A stretch of DNA of 64,000 bases from a virus. The DNA lies in the IMG/VR virus record IMGVR_UViG_3300009152_000039, positions 1 through 64,000 of that record. One strand, 5' to 3'. Under the pieces are notes generated by a model that searched no databases, was not told where the DNA came from, and saw only the letters and a list, made by a program, of their open reading frames with translations. Positions 50,824 through 60,866 of this stretch are shown one piece after another. Position 1 is the first letter of the stretch, and every line of letters begins with the position of its first letter. Made by a program: the position numbers and the translations under genes.

Positions 50824-53800
50824 ATGGCTAATAAATTTCAGACCAAACGTACGACTATATCTGGCCGTACGCCCAATACTACCAACTCTGGTAACACTCA
50901 CTACATTGATACTGGTGAGCTAGCGCTCAATCTTACTGATGGTAAGATGTTTTCGTCTAATGGATCCGCATACTTTGAAGTTGGTGCCAACTTACAAAAC
51001 CTGAGTGTCACTGGAAATGCTACTATCAAAGCAATTATTGCTAACGGTAGTATTGGTACAAGTGGTCAAATACTTGCTTCAAATGGATCTGCAATTTATT
51101 GGACTGCTTCAGGTGGAAATGGTTCTGTTACTCAAGTTAACACTGGTAATGGACTTACCGGTGGTCCTATCACGACGACAGGAACAGTTAGTGTCCTGGC
51201 AAATAATGGTATTACATCTAATTCCACTGGACTGTTTGTCACAGCTGGTACTGGTACAGTTGTGAATGCAACTGGTGTTCATGTAAATTCAAGTTATATT
51301 GCTACTATATCAGCAAATAACACATCTTTCCTTGGTGGCACTGCGGCCGCGTCATTTGTTCAGAATACGGACTCAAGAACACTTTCTGGCAATCTGGTAA
51401 TATCTGGCTCCAGCCTAACACCTGCATCTAACACTATCCTGTTAGGAAATTCAACACAGCGTTGGGTACTAACTGCAAACACAATTGATGCTTCAGGTTT
51501 AATTACTGGTGGTGCTGGTGCAACTATTACTGGACAAGTTAATGCTAGTACGGGATTTGGTTCTGGTACAATTAACGCTACCTCAAATGGACTATTTGCT
51601 AATGCTACTACAATATCAGTAGGAAATTCATCAGTTAATGTTGCTATTACCCCATCAACAATTGATTTAGGTACTCAGTTTGATGCAAACAGTACTGGAT
51701 TGTATCACACAGGGACAGTTAATGCTGCCTCTCATACAGTTGGATCCAACTTTATTGCTAACAGTACAGCAATAGTTGGTACTGGATATGCAAACGTAAC
51801 AACAAGTGTTAACTCAGCGTTATTAACAGTTGGAACTGCATTTATTGCTAATACAACTGGTGCTTATCACACTGGTACTGTTAATGCTGCTTCACATACA
51901 GTTGGTACTAGCTTTATTGCCAACTCTACAACAGTTTTAATAGGTAATACTACTTCAGGATTATTAGTTAGTGGTGAGCCAAGCTTGGCTTCTTTTGTTG
52001 GAAAGGCTGGGTATGCTCAGCAAAAGAACTTTGCTGTTGATGATTCCGTATATGGAATCCACGTTGAGTCTTATAATAATAATACAGCCTACACATCTGC
52101 AGCCGTGGGTAGAGGGATGTATGGTGCTTATTTTTATACGGTAGGTAATACTCAATCTACTAATACTGCTGGGGGATTCACTAATAATTATATAACAGGA
52201 GTTTATTCGAGGACTATCAATGCTCCATCGGGTGGTAATGCTCGAGCTGCAAACTTGTATTCTTTTAGAGCAGAAGCAATAAACAATGCTGATGGTGCTG
52301 TTGCTAATACTATTGACAACTTATATGCATACTACGGAGAAGCAACAGTCAGTGGTACTGGTATTACAACAAAGACGTACGGTTCTCATGTAATTGTTGG
52401 GTGGGACGCTGGAGCAGCTGGTGCCAATATTGTTTCTGCATATGGATACTCTGCAAACGTAAAATCCAGTACAGGTGTTACTATAGACACTGGTTATCTT
52501 TATTATGGTACCCATTCTGGCTCCAATACAACCACCAAGTACGGTTTGTATTTAAGCAATGAAGCTAATAACTATCTATCTGCAAATTTAAGAGTTGGTG
52601 ATACTATCACAGCAGATCAGATTAATATTGGAACGAGTAGTTTTATAGCTAATTCATCAGCAATAATTGCTGGTGATCCCTTAACACCAACTGCTAATAC
52701 AATCCTTCTAGGAAACTCAACACAGCGTTGGGTGCTATCAGCAAATACTGGTGACTTTACTGGTACAGTATCAGGTACAGTTGCCAATATGTCCACATCA
52801 GTCAATAGTGCATTGCTAACTGTTGGTACGTCCTTTATTGCTAATACCACCGGAGCTTATCATACTGGATTGGTCAATGCTGCATCTATCAACATAGGTG
52901 GCAGTGGTTTTATTGCCAACTCAACAGCAATTGTCTTAGCAGAACCGGTAACTGCAAATGCAACTACAGGTACAGCTGGTCAAGCGTTATTATCTAACGG
53001 TACAGTAGGATCTCCTTATTGGGGAACACCAACATCATCTCCTGGTGCAACGTATGTTCAAAATACGGATTCAAGAACTCTGTCAGGTAACCTAGTAATA
53101 TCAGGCACATACTTTAATCCTAGTGCAAATACAATTCTGTTAGGTAATACAATACAGCGTTGGGTACTAGCTGCAAACACAATTGATGCTTCAGGTTTAA
53201 TTACTGGTGGTGCTGGTGCAACAATTACTGGTCAGGTGAATGCTAGTACTGGATTCGGATCAGGTACAATCAATGCTACGTCTAATGGATTAATAGCCAA
53301 TAGTACAACTATAACTGTTGGTAACTCATCAGTTAACGTTTCTATTACACCATCAGATATAGCATTAGGTACTCAGTTTGATGCCAATAGTACGGGACTA
53401 TATCATACGGGTACTGTCAATGCTGCTAGTCATACTGTTGGATCTAATTTTATAGCAAATAGCACTGCAATAGTTGGAACTGGATATGCTAACGTAACAA
53501 CAAGTGTTAACTCTGCTCTATTTACTGTTGGTACATCGTTTATAGCTAATACTACTGGAGCATATCATACCGGTACTATTAATGCTGCCTCTCATACTAC
53601 TACTGGTTTTGTTGCTAATACTACAGTCATAGCACCAACCTCCAATACGATTCTATTAGGTAATACAATAGGAAGATTTGTAGTATCGGCTAATACAATT
53701 AACGCATCTGGACTAATTACTGGTAGTGCTGGTGCTGATATTACTGGTCAGGTCAATGCATCTACGGGATTTGGTTCCGGAACAATTAATGCTACATCTA

Positions 53801-54840
53801 ATGGATTATTTGCTAACTCCACTACTATATCATTAGGAAACTCATCTGTCAACGTTGCAATTACTACAGCTGGTATAACATCATCTGGTAGTACTGGCAT
53901 TAATCCATCATCAAATACAGTTGGTACTGCACTTGGTACAGCGACACAGCGTTGGGTATTAAATGCCAATACTGGATCATTTGCTGGTACAGTATCGGGC
54001 ATTACTACACTGGCAGCAGGTAATACAACAGTCACTGGGTTTGCAAACATTACTAGTACAATTCAAGGTGGATCTAGCTTAACTATTGCTGGTGCACTAT
54101 CTGGTGTTACAACAGCAGCAATGGGTAATACAACTATTACTGGTTTTGCTAATGCATCTGTTAGTGTTAATTCTGCAATACTAACAGTCGGCACATCATT
54201 CATTGCTAATACTACAGGAGCATATCATACTGGTTTAGTCAATGCTGCTAGTCATACAACTTCTGGTTTTGTTGCTAATACAACTGTAATTGCTCCAACT
54301 TCTAATACAATTCTTTTAGGCAATACAATAGGAAGATTCGTTGTATCAGCAAACACAATTGATACTTCTGGGTTAATTACAGGTGGTGCTGGTGCAACTA
54401 TCACTGGCCAGGTAAATGCTAGCACTGGATTTGGTTCTGGTACAATCAATGCAACATCAAATGGATTATTTGCTAACTCGACTACTATATCATTAGGAAA
54501 CTCTTCGGTCAACGTTGCAATTACTACGGCTGGTATAACATCATCTGGTGGCACTGGTATCAATCCATCATCAAATACTGTTGGTACTGCATTAGGTACT
54601 ACGACTCAGCGCTGGGTGGTGAATGCTAACACTGGATCATTTGCTGGTGATGTGACTATATCAAGTAGCACTGCTTCTGGTAATAATAGTACAGGTGCTT
54701 TAAAGGTTACTGGTGGTGTTGGAGTTGGTGATAGTGTATATGTTAAGAATAGGGTTGGTTTTACTAATTCTACAAACATCAGTGTTGTATATCAAGTGTA
54801 TAACGTGACTACAAACAGTTTAGATACGGTGTTTGGATAA
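50824..54840 (+). CDS. Repeat-rich fibre protein 4 (1338 aa)
   Basis: ATG 50824 with GAGGGG upstream; a start at 50812 is in frame but lacks a site. N-terminus ANKFQTKRTTISGRTPNTTN, SGNTHYIDTGELALNLTDGK is a conserved entry domain. The body has at least four GQVNASTGFGSGTINATSNG modules and a middle domain (KNFAVDDSVYGIHVESYNNN, AYYGEATVSGTGITTKTYGS) related to the one in fibre 2. The end (ALKVTGGVGVGDSVYVKNRV) is unlike S74 chaperones. The next gene starts on its last stop base. Confidence 0.8.
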   Translation: MANKFQTKRTTISGRTPNTTNSGNTHYIDTGELALNLTDGKMFSSNGSAYFEVGANLQNLSVTGNATIKAIIANGSIGTSGQILASNGSAIYWTASGGNGSVTQVNTGNGLTGGPITTTGTVSVLANNGITSNSTGLFVTAGTGTVVNATGVHVNSSYIATISANNTSFLGGTAAASFVQNTDSRTLSGNLVISGSSLTPASNTILLGNSTQRWVLTANTIDASGLITGGAGATITGQVNASTGFGSGTINATSNGLFANATTISVGNSSVNVAITPSTIDLGTQFDANSTGLYHTGTVNAASHTVGSNFIANSTAIVGTGYANVTTSVNSALLTVGTAFIANTTGAYHTGTVNAASHTVGTSFIANSTTVLIGNTTSGLLVSGEPSLASFVGKAGYAQQKNFAVDDSVYGIHVESYNNNTAYTSAAVGRGMYGAYFYTVGNTQSTNTAGGFTNNYITGVYSRTINAPSGGNARAANLYSFRAEAINNADGAVANTIDNLYAYYGEATVSGTGITTKTYGSHVIVGWDAGAAGANIVSAYGYSANVKSSTGVTIDTGYLYYGTHSGSNTTTKYGLYLSNEANNYLSANLRVGDTITADQINIGTSSFIANSSAIIAGDPLTPTANTILLGNSTQRWVLSANTGDFTGTVSGTVANMSTSVNSALLTVGTSFIANTTGAYHTGLVNAASINIGGSGFIANSTAIVLAEPVTANATTGTAGQALLSNGTVGSPYWGTPTSSPGATYVQNTDSRTLSGNLVISGTYFNPSANTILLGNTIQRWVLAANTIDASGLITGGAGATITGQVNASTGFGSGTINATSNGLIANSTTITVGNSSVNVSITPSDIALGTQFDANSTGLYHTGTVNAASHTVGSNFIANSTAIVGTGYANVTTSVNSALFTVGTSFIANTTGAYHTGTINAASHTTTGFVANTTVIAPTSNTILLGNTIGRFVVSANTINASGLITGSAGADITGQVNASTGFGSGTINATSNGLFANSTTISLGNSSVNVAITTAGITSSGSTGINPSSNTVGTALGTATQRWVLNANTGSFAGTVSGITTLAAGNTTVTGFANITSTIQGGSSLTIAGALSGVTTAAMGNTTITGFANASVSVNSAILTVGTSFIANTTGAYHTGLVNAASHTTSGFVANTTVIAPTSNTILLGNTIGRFVVSANTIDTSGLITGGAGATITGQVNASTGFGSGTINATSNGLFANSTTISLGNSSVNVAITTAGITSSGGTGINPSSNTVGTALGTTTQRWVVNANTGSFAGDVTISSSTASGNNSTGALKVTGGVGVGDSVYVKNRVGFTNSTNISVVYQVYNVTTNSLDTVFG
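53183..53289 (+). repeat. 107-bp exact repeat, copy in fibre protein 4 (matches 41651-41757)
   Basis: Second copy of the 107-nt identity described at 41651. Near-identical but not exact copies of the same module exist at about 41960, 42600, 44060, 44420, 45560, 51500, 53720 and 54390. Confidence 0.9.
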
Positions 54841-57212
54841 TGGCAATAGCTACTAGACTTACAAACACAGGGACGTTCTTAGTAAATGGGTCTTTTGACG
54901 AGCTAACAGATGGGATAGTATATGATAGTAGTCTCAAACTTTATCTCAATGCTATTAAGTCTTTCCCACTAGTCGTTCAGTATGTTATTGTTGGTGGTGG
55001 TGGTGCTGGAGGAAAAGATGGTAACGACAGTGGAGGTGGAGGAGCTGGAGGGTATCGTTCATCGGTAACTGGTGAGCTTTCGGGAGGTAACAGTACAGCC
55101 GAAACTCCACTTACTCTGAATCCTGGAGTTGAGTATGGAGTTAGTATTGGTAATGGGGGACCGGGTAATGGATTTGCCAGTTCATCAGGTAGCACTTTTA
55201 ATTCAATTACAGCACAAGCTGGTGGCGTTGGTGCTGCTGCGGTAACTGCACAACCTGCAGTTAGTGGTGGGTCTGGTGGTGGTGGTAGTTCTAAAGCAGG
55301 TCAAGAAACTGGCGCTGCAGGGACTTCAGGTCAAGGTTTTGCTGGAGGCAATTTTGCAACAGATGGTGGAGGTGGTGGTGGGGCAAGTAGTGCTGGATAT
55401 AATGGAAACGATGCTACGAAGCCTGGTTATGGTGGGGATGGTATACAGTCCAATATAACAGGAACACCAACCTACTATGCTGGTGGTGGAGGCGGAGGTA
55501 TTGATACTGCTGGTAGAGGCATTGGTGGACTTGGTGGTGGTGGCAATGGATCAGTTACTGGAAATGGTGGTAACGCTACTGGGTACGGTAGTGGAGGTGG
55601 TGGCTGCGGAGGTACTGGTACAGGTGGTGATGGATCTGATGGTGTGATTATTCTACGATATCCAAATGTATACACTATATCACTAACTAATTGTGGTGGA
55701 ACTACAACAACAGTTGGATCTGATAAAGTAACTGTAATAAACAGCTCTGATCCCGAACTTGATGCAAGTGTATCTTGGTCGCTTACCAGTTCATCTTGGA
55801 GTGATTTGAGTGGTAACGGCAATACTGCTACTTTAGTTGCCTCTCCTACATTTACAACTAGTGGTGGCGGGGCTATCACATTTAATCCATCTGGTACAGG
55901 ACAGTATGCTAATATTCCTGTTGCAGCTATACCTTCGGGAGGTAACCAGGTTAGTATATCCTGTTGGATCAACTTAGGTAATCCTGCAACACCACCAGCC
56001 GCTAGTGTGTTTTCATGTTCTGATTCTGTAGGTAATAGGATAATAAACATACACCTGCCTTGGAATGATAGTATAGTTTATTGGGACGCTGGTAATAGTG
56101 GAGGTACCTACGATAGGATTAATACTAGCACGCTGAGCTTAGCACAAAAAACAGATTGGCATCATTGGGCATTCACTAAAAATGCTACAACTGGTACTAT
56201 GGCCATTTATTTAGATGGTGTAAGCATAGCAACTGGTACAGGAAAGACTCTTGCACTTGGTACAGCTAGTACAGCAACTGTTCCTTGTGCAATTGCAAAT
56301 TTTCAAGGTACTGCAAACTGGAATGGTAGTGTTGGTAGTTTTGAAATATATAATGTTGCACTTACTGCTACTCAGGTAGCACAAAACTACTCAGCAACAT
56401 CAGCACCTTACACTAAATTTAAAACCGCATCAAACACAGTTTATGCTACAGAATTTGATGAAAAAATTATTAACGGAGGTAGCGTGGCTAAAAGAGAGTT
56501 GAGTACTGGTGTATTACAAGTTAGTGATGAGTTTGATGAAGTTAGCTTTGCTGCAGGTTCTATCAGTTTTAATGGTGCTAATCAATATTTGACTGTTGCA
56601 AGTAACAATATTTTTACGCCATTGCAGACTGGTATTTTCACAGTGGAGGCTTGGATTTACGTTACAGGTGGATCTGGAACCCAAAGAGAACTTGTAGTTC
56701 GCCATAATCCAGGAAGTAGCCTTAACTGGATGTTGGAGCTCACTGCTGGAAATCTAGCATCATTTTATTTTAATGGTGTTAGTGGAGGAGAAAGTATTAG
56801 TAGTGTTGCTACAGTACCGTCGAATAGATGGGTGCATGTTGCAGGTGGGATAAGCGGTGTCAATAAATTTGTTTGCCTTGATGGAGTTTATAGATCTGCT
56901 GCTTATACTTCAGCGCCTGTACTTCAAGGTGCTGGTGGTACTACGTTACCAATTGTCATTGGTGCTGCTCAAAATGGCACTTTAGGTTTTACTGGTTTAA
57001 TATCAAATGTGCGAGGTGTTAATGGTACTGCGTTGTATACAGCAAACTATACCCCATCTCGTACAGTATTTCCTGCTATTACCGATACCTTTTTGTTGTT
57101 AAATGTTATTGATTCCACTAACTTCATTAGAGATAACAGCAAAAATACATTTACTATAACTAACAACGGTACTGCTACGTTCAACACTAGCGGACCTTTT
57201 AACGGACAATAA
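54840..57212 (+). CDS. Glycine-rich adhesin with two LamG-like domains (790 aa)
   Basis: Starts on the last base of the previous TAA. The N-terminus (ATRLTNTGTFLVNGSFDELT, DGIVYDSSLKLYLNAIK) is followed by a Gly-rich region (about 50-260; many GGGG runs). Two concanavalin-A-like (LamG) domains follow, near 290-500 (QVSISCWINLGNP, WHHWAFTKNATTGTMAIYLD) and 570-760 (GIFTVEAWIYVTGGSGT, NRWVHVAGGISGVNKFVCLD). Such lectin folds commonly bind glycans; a receptor-binding tip is likely. Confidence 0.8.
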   Translation: MAIATRLTNTGTFLVNGSFDELTDGIVYDSSLKLYLNAIKSFPLVVQYVIVGGGGAGGKDGNDSGGGGAGGYRSSVTGELSGGNSTAETPLTLNPGVEYGVSIGNGGPGNGFASSSGSTFNSITAQAGGVGAAAVTAQPAVSGGSGGGGSSKAGQETGAAGTSGQGFAGGNFATDGGGGGGASSAGYNGNDATKPGYGGDGIQSNITGTPTYYAGGGGGGIDTAGRGIGGLGGGGNGSVTGNGGNATGYGSGGGGCGGTGTGGDGSDGVIILRYPNVYTISLTNCGGTTTTVGSDKVTVINSSDPELDASVSWSLTSSSWSDLSGNGNTATLVASPTFTTSGGGAITFNPSGTGQYANIPVAAIPSGGNQVSISCWINLGNPATPPAASVFSCSDSVGNRIINIHLPWNDSIVYWDAGNSGGTYDRINTSTLSLAQKTDWHHWAFTKNATTGTMAIYLDGVSIATGTGKTLALGTASTATVPCAIANFQGTANWNGSVGSFEIYNVALTATQVAQNYSATSAPYTKFKTASNTVYATEFDEKIINGGSVAKRELSTGVLQVSDEFDEVSFAAGSISFNGANQYLTVASNNIFTPLQTGIFTVEAWIYVTGGSGTQRELVVRHNPGSSLNWMLELTAGNLASFYFNGVSGGESISSVATVPSNRWVHVAGGISGVNKFVCLDGVYRSAAYTSAPVLQGAGGTTLPIVIGAAQNGTLGFTGLISNVRGVNGTALYTANYTPSRTVFPAITDTFLLLNVIDSTNFIRDNSKNTFTITNNGTATFNTSGPFNGQ

Positions 57213-57222
57213 ATATTAAACT

Positions 57223-57846
57223 ATGGCTAAACTAAACTCAGGAACAAGAATATACGGCACTGCCAATATTGATACTCAAATCAACATTGGTGCCAACGTC
57301 GTTGCTAACACTACTGGATTTGGTTCTGGTACGATCAATGCTACTTCAAATGGATTTTTAGCAACTGCTACTACAATATCATTAGGTAACACATCAGTTA
57401 ACGTTGCTATAACTGTTGCTATTGTGGCTGTAGGTGCTACGTTTATTTCTAATACGACTGCTACTGTTGTTACTACACCACTTACTGCAAATGCATCTAC
57501 AGGAACTTCCGGACAGGTTTTGGTATCAAACGGAACAGTTGGTTCTCCATACTGGTCTTCAGTAGCTACTATTGGTTCTGGTCAAACTTGGACGGATGTA
57601 AAGGCATCTAGAGCTACCGGAACTACGTATACAAACTCAACAGGTAGACCAATCATGGTGGTGGTTGGTCCAACCGCGGCTGCTGGGGTGAGTGGTGTTT
57701 TTAATATTTCTAGTGTTGCTGTTGCCTCTATCACCAGTACTGGTAGTGCTGCATCACTATTTTCTTTCATCATCCCTAACGGCGTAACCTATTCTGTAAC
57801 AAATACCGCTAGCTATGTCGTAAGTACTTGGTATGAGCTTCGCTAA
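57223..57846 (+). CDS. Short fibre-module protein (207 aa)
   Basis: ATG 57223, 10 nt after the adhesin stop; AATAAATA (57208-57215) is a near-late-promoter match but extremely close. The N-terminal half is a single fibre module (GFGSGTINATSNGFLATATT, SLGNTSVNVAI) plus TSGQVLVSNGTVGSPYW as in fibres 2 and 4. The C-terminal domain (ASRATGTTYTNSTGRPIMVV, VPNGV-like; YVVSTWYELR) is a small phage tip domain. Looks like a shortened fibre cassette, possibly a spare tip. Confidence 0.68.
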   Translation: MAKLNSGTRIYGTANIDTQINIGANVVANTTGFGSGTINATSNGFLATATTISLGNTSVNVAITVAIVAVGATFISNTTATVVTTPLTANASTGTSGQVLVSNGTVGSPYWSSVATIGSGQTWTDVKASRATGTTYTNSTGRPIMVVVGPTAAAGVSGVFNISSVAVASITSTGSAASLFSFIIPNGVTYSVTNTASYVVSTWYELR

Positions 57847-57855
57847 GGATAAAAT

Positions 57856-58140
57856 ATGAAATATTACAAAGACCCAATCACAAACGAACTATACGCATAC
57901 GAATTAGATGGCTCACAGGACCATATCATTCCGAATGATTTCCTACCCCTTACTGATAGTGAAGTCAGTGAAATACGGCTTCAACTGATCCAACAAAACG
58001 AGCAAGCTAAAACTTATAGAGAACGACGTGCAGCAGAATATCCATCGTTTGCTGATCAGTTTGATTTGCTGTACCACGGTGGCTATGACGCGTGGAAAGC
58101 TGCAATTGATGTAGTAAAAGCAAAATATCCAAAGGAATAA
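57856..58140 (+). CDS. Fibre-assembly/XkdW-like small protein (94 aa)
   Basis: ATG 57856 with AAGGATAAA. N-terminus MKYYKDPITNELYAYELDGS and an Arg/Glu-rich helix (QAKTYRERRAAEYPSFADQF, DLLYHGGYDAWKAAIDVVKA) match phage proteins of the XkdW/tail-fibre-assembly type. Last gene of the fibre cluster; acts presumably in fibre assembly. Confidence 0.7.
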   Translation: MKYYKDPITNELYAYELDGSQDHIIPNDFLPLTDSEVSEIRLQLIQQNEQAKTYRERRAAEYPSFADQFDLLYHGGYDAWKAAIDVVKAKYPKE

Positions 58141-58169
58141 AGTGGGGTTGACCAGGTAGTTTATATAAA

Positions 58170-58177
58170 CATAAATA
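58170..58177 (+). promoter_or_regulatory. Probable late promoter (CATAAATA)
   Basis: CATAAATA, one base from TATAAATA, starts at the end of a 12-bp palindrome GTTTATATAAAC (58159-58170). It precedes gp13 by 24 nt and an AAGGAG site. Confidence 0.6.
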
Positions 58178-58201
58178 CTTGATCAAATTAAGGAGTAAGC
58201 C

Positions 58202-58945
58202 ATGGCCGTTCCAACAACCAGAGCAGCATTTAAAGAATACTGTCTCAGAAAACTGGGTAAACCAGTGATTGAGATCAATGTTGATGATGATCAAGTGGAA
58301 GACCGTATTGACGAGTCACTTAAATATTACTACGACTATCATTTTGATGGGTCGGAAAGAATTTACTACAAGCACACAATTACATCAACTGATGTAACAA
58401 ACAAATACATCACGCTCCCAGAAAACATTATCGGTGCTGTCAGGATCTTCAATCTTGGTGACCCCATGGTTACTAATAACCTGTTTGATATCAGGTATCA
58501 GATTGCTCTAAACGACCTGTACACTCTCACTTCCGTTTCTATGGTTCCATATTATATGGCATTTCAGCACATCCAGTTGATGGAGCAAATGTTAGTTGGC
58601 CAACAGCCAATTAGATATAATAGACACACAAACAAACTATATGTGGACATGGATTGGGAGTATAAAGCAAAAGTTGGATACTTTTTAATTGTTGAGGCCT
58701 ATGAGATTGTTGATCCTGAAGTGTATACAGATGCATGGGGAGATAGATGGCTTCAAGAGTATTGTACGGAAAAAATCAAGTATCAATGGGGAACTAATCT
58801 AAGCAAGTTCAACGGAATGCAGCTTCCTGGTGGTGTCACGTTCAACGGACAGAATATCAAACAAGAGGCTGATGCTGCTATTGATAAGTTGGAAAAGGAA
58901 ATGATTACTTCCTATTCCTTGCCGGTAATGGATATGGTTGGCTGA
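58202..58945 (+). CDS. gp13: gp13-like neck protein (247 aa)
   Basis: ATG 58202 with AAGGAGTAAGCC. AVPTTRAAFKEYCLRKLGKP, VIEINVDDDQVEDRIDESLK and YYYDYHFDGSERIYYKH are the cyanophage-type gp13 N-terminus; then DLYTLTSVSMVPYYMAFQHI. It caps the packaged head with gp14 and lets the tail join. Length like other T4-type gp13 (T4 309). Confidence 0.88.
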   Translation: MAVPTTRAAFKEYCLRKLGKPVIEINVDDDQVEDRIDESLKYYYDYHFDGSERIYYKHTITSTDVTNKYITLPENIIGAVRIFNLGDPMVTNNLFDIRYQIALNDLYTLTSVSMVPYYMAFQHIQLMEQMLVGQQPIRYNRHTNKLYVDMDWEYKAKVGYFLIVEAYEIVDPEVYTDAWGDRWLQEYCTEKIKYQWGTNLSKFNGMQLPGGVTFNGQNIKQEADAAIDKLEKEMITSYSLPVMDMVG

Positions 58946-58968
58946 AAGAAAGAAATTGGGAGCATAAA

Positions 58969-59691
58969 ATTACAACCTCACTATATTTCAATAATTTTGG
59001 TGCTAGCCAAGAACAGCTACTAATTGAAAACTTGGTAGTGGAGTCCATTAAGATATATGGACATGACCTCTATTATCTTCCAAGGACCTTAGTTAATAGT
59101 GATGCCATCTATGGTGAGGAGACCTATTCAAGGTTTGACTCTCAGTATTTCATTGAAATGTATATTAAGAATGTTGAAGGGTTTGCTGGCCAGGGAGATT
59201 TCTTATCTAAATTTAACCTTGAGATTAGAGACCAAGTAACATTTACAGTTGCAAGACGTGTATTCTCTGAAGAAATTGGAACTATGACCTCATTGGTTAG
59301 ACCTCGTGAAGGAGACTTAATATACTTCCCGCTCAATAGAAAACTATTTGAAATTAAGTTTGTTGAGCATGAAGCTATATTCTATCAACTAGGTGCTTTG
59401 CAGACTTTTGACGTTGTTTGTGAGTTATTTGAGTATAGTAACGAGATATTTAATACAGGTATTACAGAGATTGATGAGAAACAAAAACCACTTACTTTCA
59501 ATATGTCTGATTTTGGAATCATGCTTGAAAGTGGTTTAGCTCTTACAGATGAAGAAGGATATGACTTAATTCAAGATCAGTTTGATATGAAAACACAAGA
59601 TCCTATTTCTGATAACTTTGACATTCAGTCTGAGTCTGATGATATATTAGACTTTACAGAGATAGATCCGTTCAGTGAGGGGGCGTACTAG
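58969..59691 (+). CDS. gp14: gp14-like neck protein, probable ATT start (240 aa)
   Basis: The conserved N-terminal part (TSLYFNNFGASQEQLLIENL, VVESIKIYGHDLYYLPRTLV) extends upstream of the first TTG (59032). No ATG, GTG or TTG lies between it and gp13. ATT at 58969 has TTGGGAG 6 nt upstream, ideal spacing, and gives MTTSLYFNNFG, the expected gp14 beginning. The remainder (FIEMYIKNVEGFAGQGDFLS, REGDLIYFPLNRKLFEIKF) is gp14 of cyanophage type (T4 256 aa). Non-AUG initiation or a small sequence error is implied. Confidence 0.82.
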   Translation: MTTSLYFNNFGASQEQLLIENLVVESIKIYGHDLYYLPRTLVNSDAIYGEETYSRFDSQYFIEMYIKNVEGFAGQGDFLSKFNLEIRDQVTFTVARRVFSEEIGTMTSLVRPREGDLIYFPLNRKLFEIKFVEHEAIFYQLGALQTFDVVCELFEYSNEIFNTGITEIDEKQKPLTFNMSDFGIMLESGLALTDEEGYDLIQDQFDMKTQDPISDNFDIQSESDDILDFTEIDPFSEGAY

Positions 59692-59692
59692 A

Positions 59693-60493
59693 ATGTTTGG
59701 TCAAGTTTTTTATCACGACACGCTCCGTAAGTATGTTATCCTTTTTGGAACATTGTTTAATGACGTCTACATCAGTAAGGGTGATGGAACCAATACTACT
59801 CAAACTATAAAAGTACCTATTTCGTATGGTCCCAAGCAAAAATTCTTAACAAGGTTAGAACAAGATCCTAATCTTAACAAGCCAGTTGCTATACAGCTTC
59901 CTAGAATGGGATTTGAACTGTTAGATATCAGCTATGCTGCTGAGAGAAAGTTACCAACAGTTAACAAGATATCTGTGGTAAATGCAAGTAATCCAAACAA
60001 ACTTACGTATCAATATATGCCTGTTCCGTATGATTTAAATTTTGATCTGCATATTATGGTAAAGCAAGCAAGAGATGGTACAAGAATTCTTGAGCAGATT
60101 CTCCCTTTCTTTACACCAGAGTGGACGGCAACGTTAAATCTTGATTCCACTATGCAGCACAAATATGATGTACCAGTAATTTTAAACTCAGTTAAATCAG
60201 AAGATACATATACTGGCAACTTCATGGAACGGAGAGCCATTACTTGGACTCTGTCATTTACCATGAAGGGTTATATTTTTGGTCCTACAAGATCTCAAAA
60301 AATTATTAAGAATACGGGCATCAATCTGTACAATGTTGCAACAGATATCAATATTGATGATGCAGTCGGAAACACTCAAATTTATGATACTTTAACTACT
60401 ATACCTTCTGTTGTTGGCAAGACCCTTGCGCAAGTGGAAGCGGATGATGATTATGCAATTACCCAAACAATTGAGCAATTCTATGATCAATGA
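59693..60493 (+). CDS. gp15: gp15-like tail terminator (266 aa)
   Basis: ATG 59693, 1 nt after gp14 stop, with GAGGGGG at 59677-59683; a longer frame from 59675 lacks a site. MFGQVFYHDTLRKYVILFGT and LFNDVYISK, KVPISYGPKQKFLTRLEQDP are gp15 signatures (T4 272 aa). It caps the finished tail and joins it to the neck. Confidence 0.92.
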   Translation: MFGQVFYHDTLRKYVILFGTLFNDVYISKGDGTNTTQTIKVPISYGPKQKFLTRLEQDPNLNKPVAIQLPRMGFELLDISYAAERKLPTVNKISVVNASNPNKLTYQYMPVPYDLNFDLHIMVKQARDGTRILEQILPFFTPEWTATLNLDSTMQHKYDVPVILNSVKSEDTYTGNFMERRAITWTLSFTMKGYIFGPTRSQKIIKNTGINLYNVATDINIDDAVGNTQIYDTLTTIPSVVGKTLAQVEADDDYAITQTIEQFYDQ

Positions 60494-60866
60494 TACTATT
60501 GGTAATGCTTTGGATCTAACTCCAATCCAGGAGGTACTGCCCAAAGCCAAAAGAGAATCTATTGACGCTGTTACCGACTATCAGTATGCACGCGGTAACA
60601 TGCTTAACATTCTTGAGAAGGGTAATCAGGCACTTGATGGAATGTTAGATGTTGCAGATCAATCTCAGCATCCTAGAGCCTATGAAGTTGTAGCAACTCT
60701 CATAAAGACTCTTGCCGATACTAACAAGGACCTAATAGAGTTAGCTAAGAAGACTAAAGAGCTTGAAAAGATGGACGGGGTTGATGCACCTCAAACTATA
60801 AATAATAACTTGTTTGTTGGATCCACTGTTGAACTTCAAAAATTATTGAAACAATCTAATGAGTAA
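60483..60866 (+). CDS. gp16: gp16-like small terminase subunit (127 aa)
   Basis: Start at ATG 60483 (frame overlaps the gp15 end by 11 nt). LTPIQEVLPKAKRESIDAVT, YQYARGNMLNILEKGNQALD and AYEVVATLIKTLADTNKDL are helical segments of T4-type gp16, shorter than T4's 164. Recognises and regulates packaging with gp17, which overlaps its end. Confidence 0.87.
   Translation: MINDTIGNALDLTPIQEVLPKAKRESIDAVTDYQYARGNMLNILEKGNQALDGMLDVADQSQHPRAYEVVATLIKTLADTNKDLIELAKKTKELEKMDGVDAPQTINNNLFVGSTVELQKLLKQSNE

Noticed and set aside
55475-56050. A 191-aa Pro-rich minus-strand frame
   Set aside because: Antisense of the poly-Gly region (GGN gives Pro on the other strand); not a gene.
40450-57846. CRISPR array or tandem satellite
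   Set aside because: The repeats are protein-coding modules in one frame with variable spacing and no constant repeat/spacer unit.
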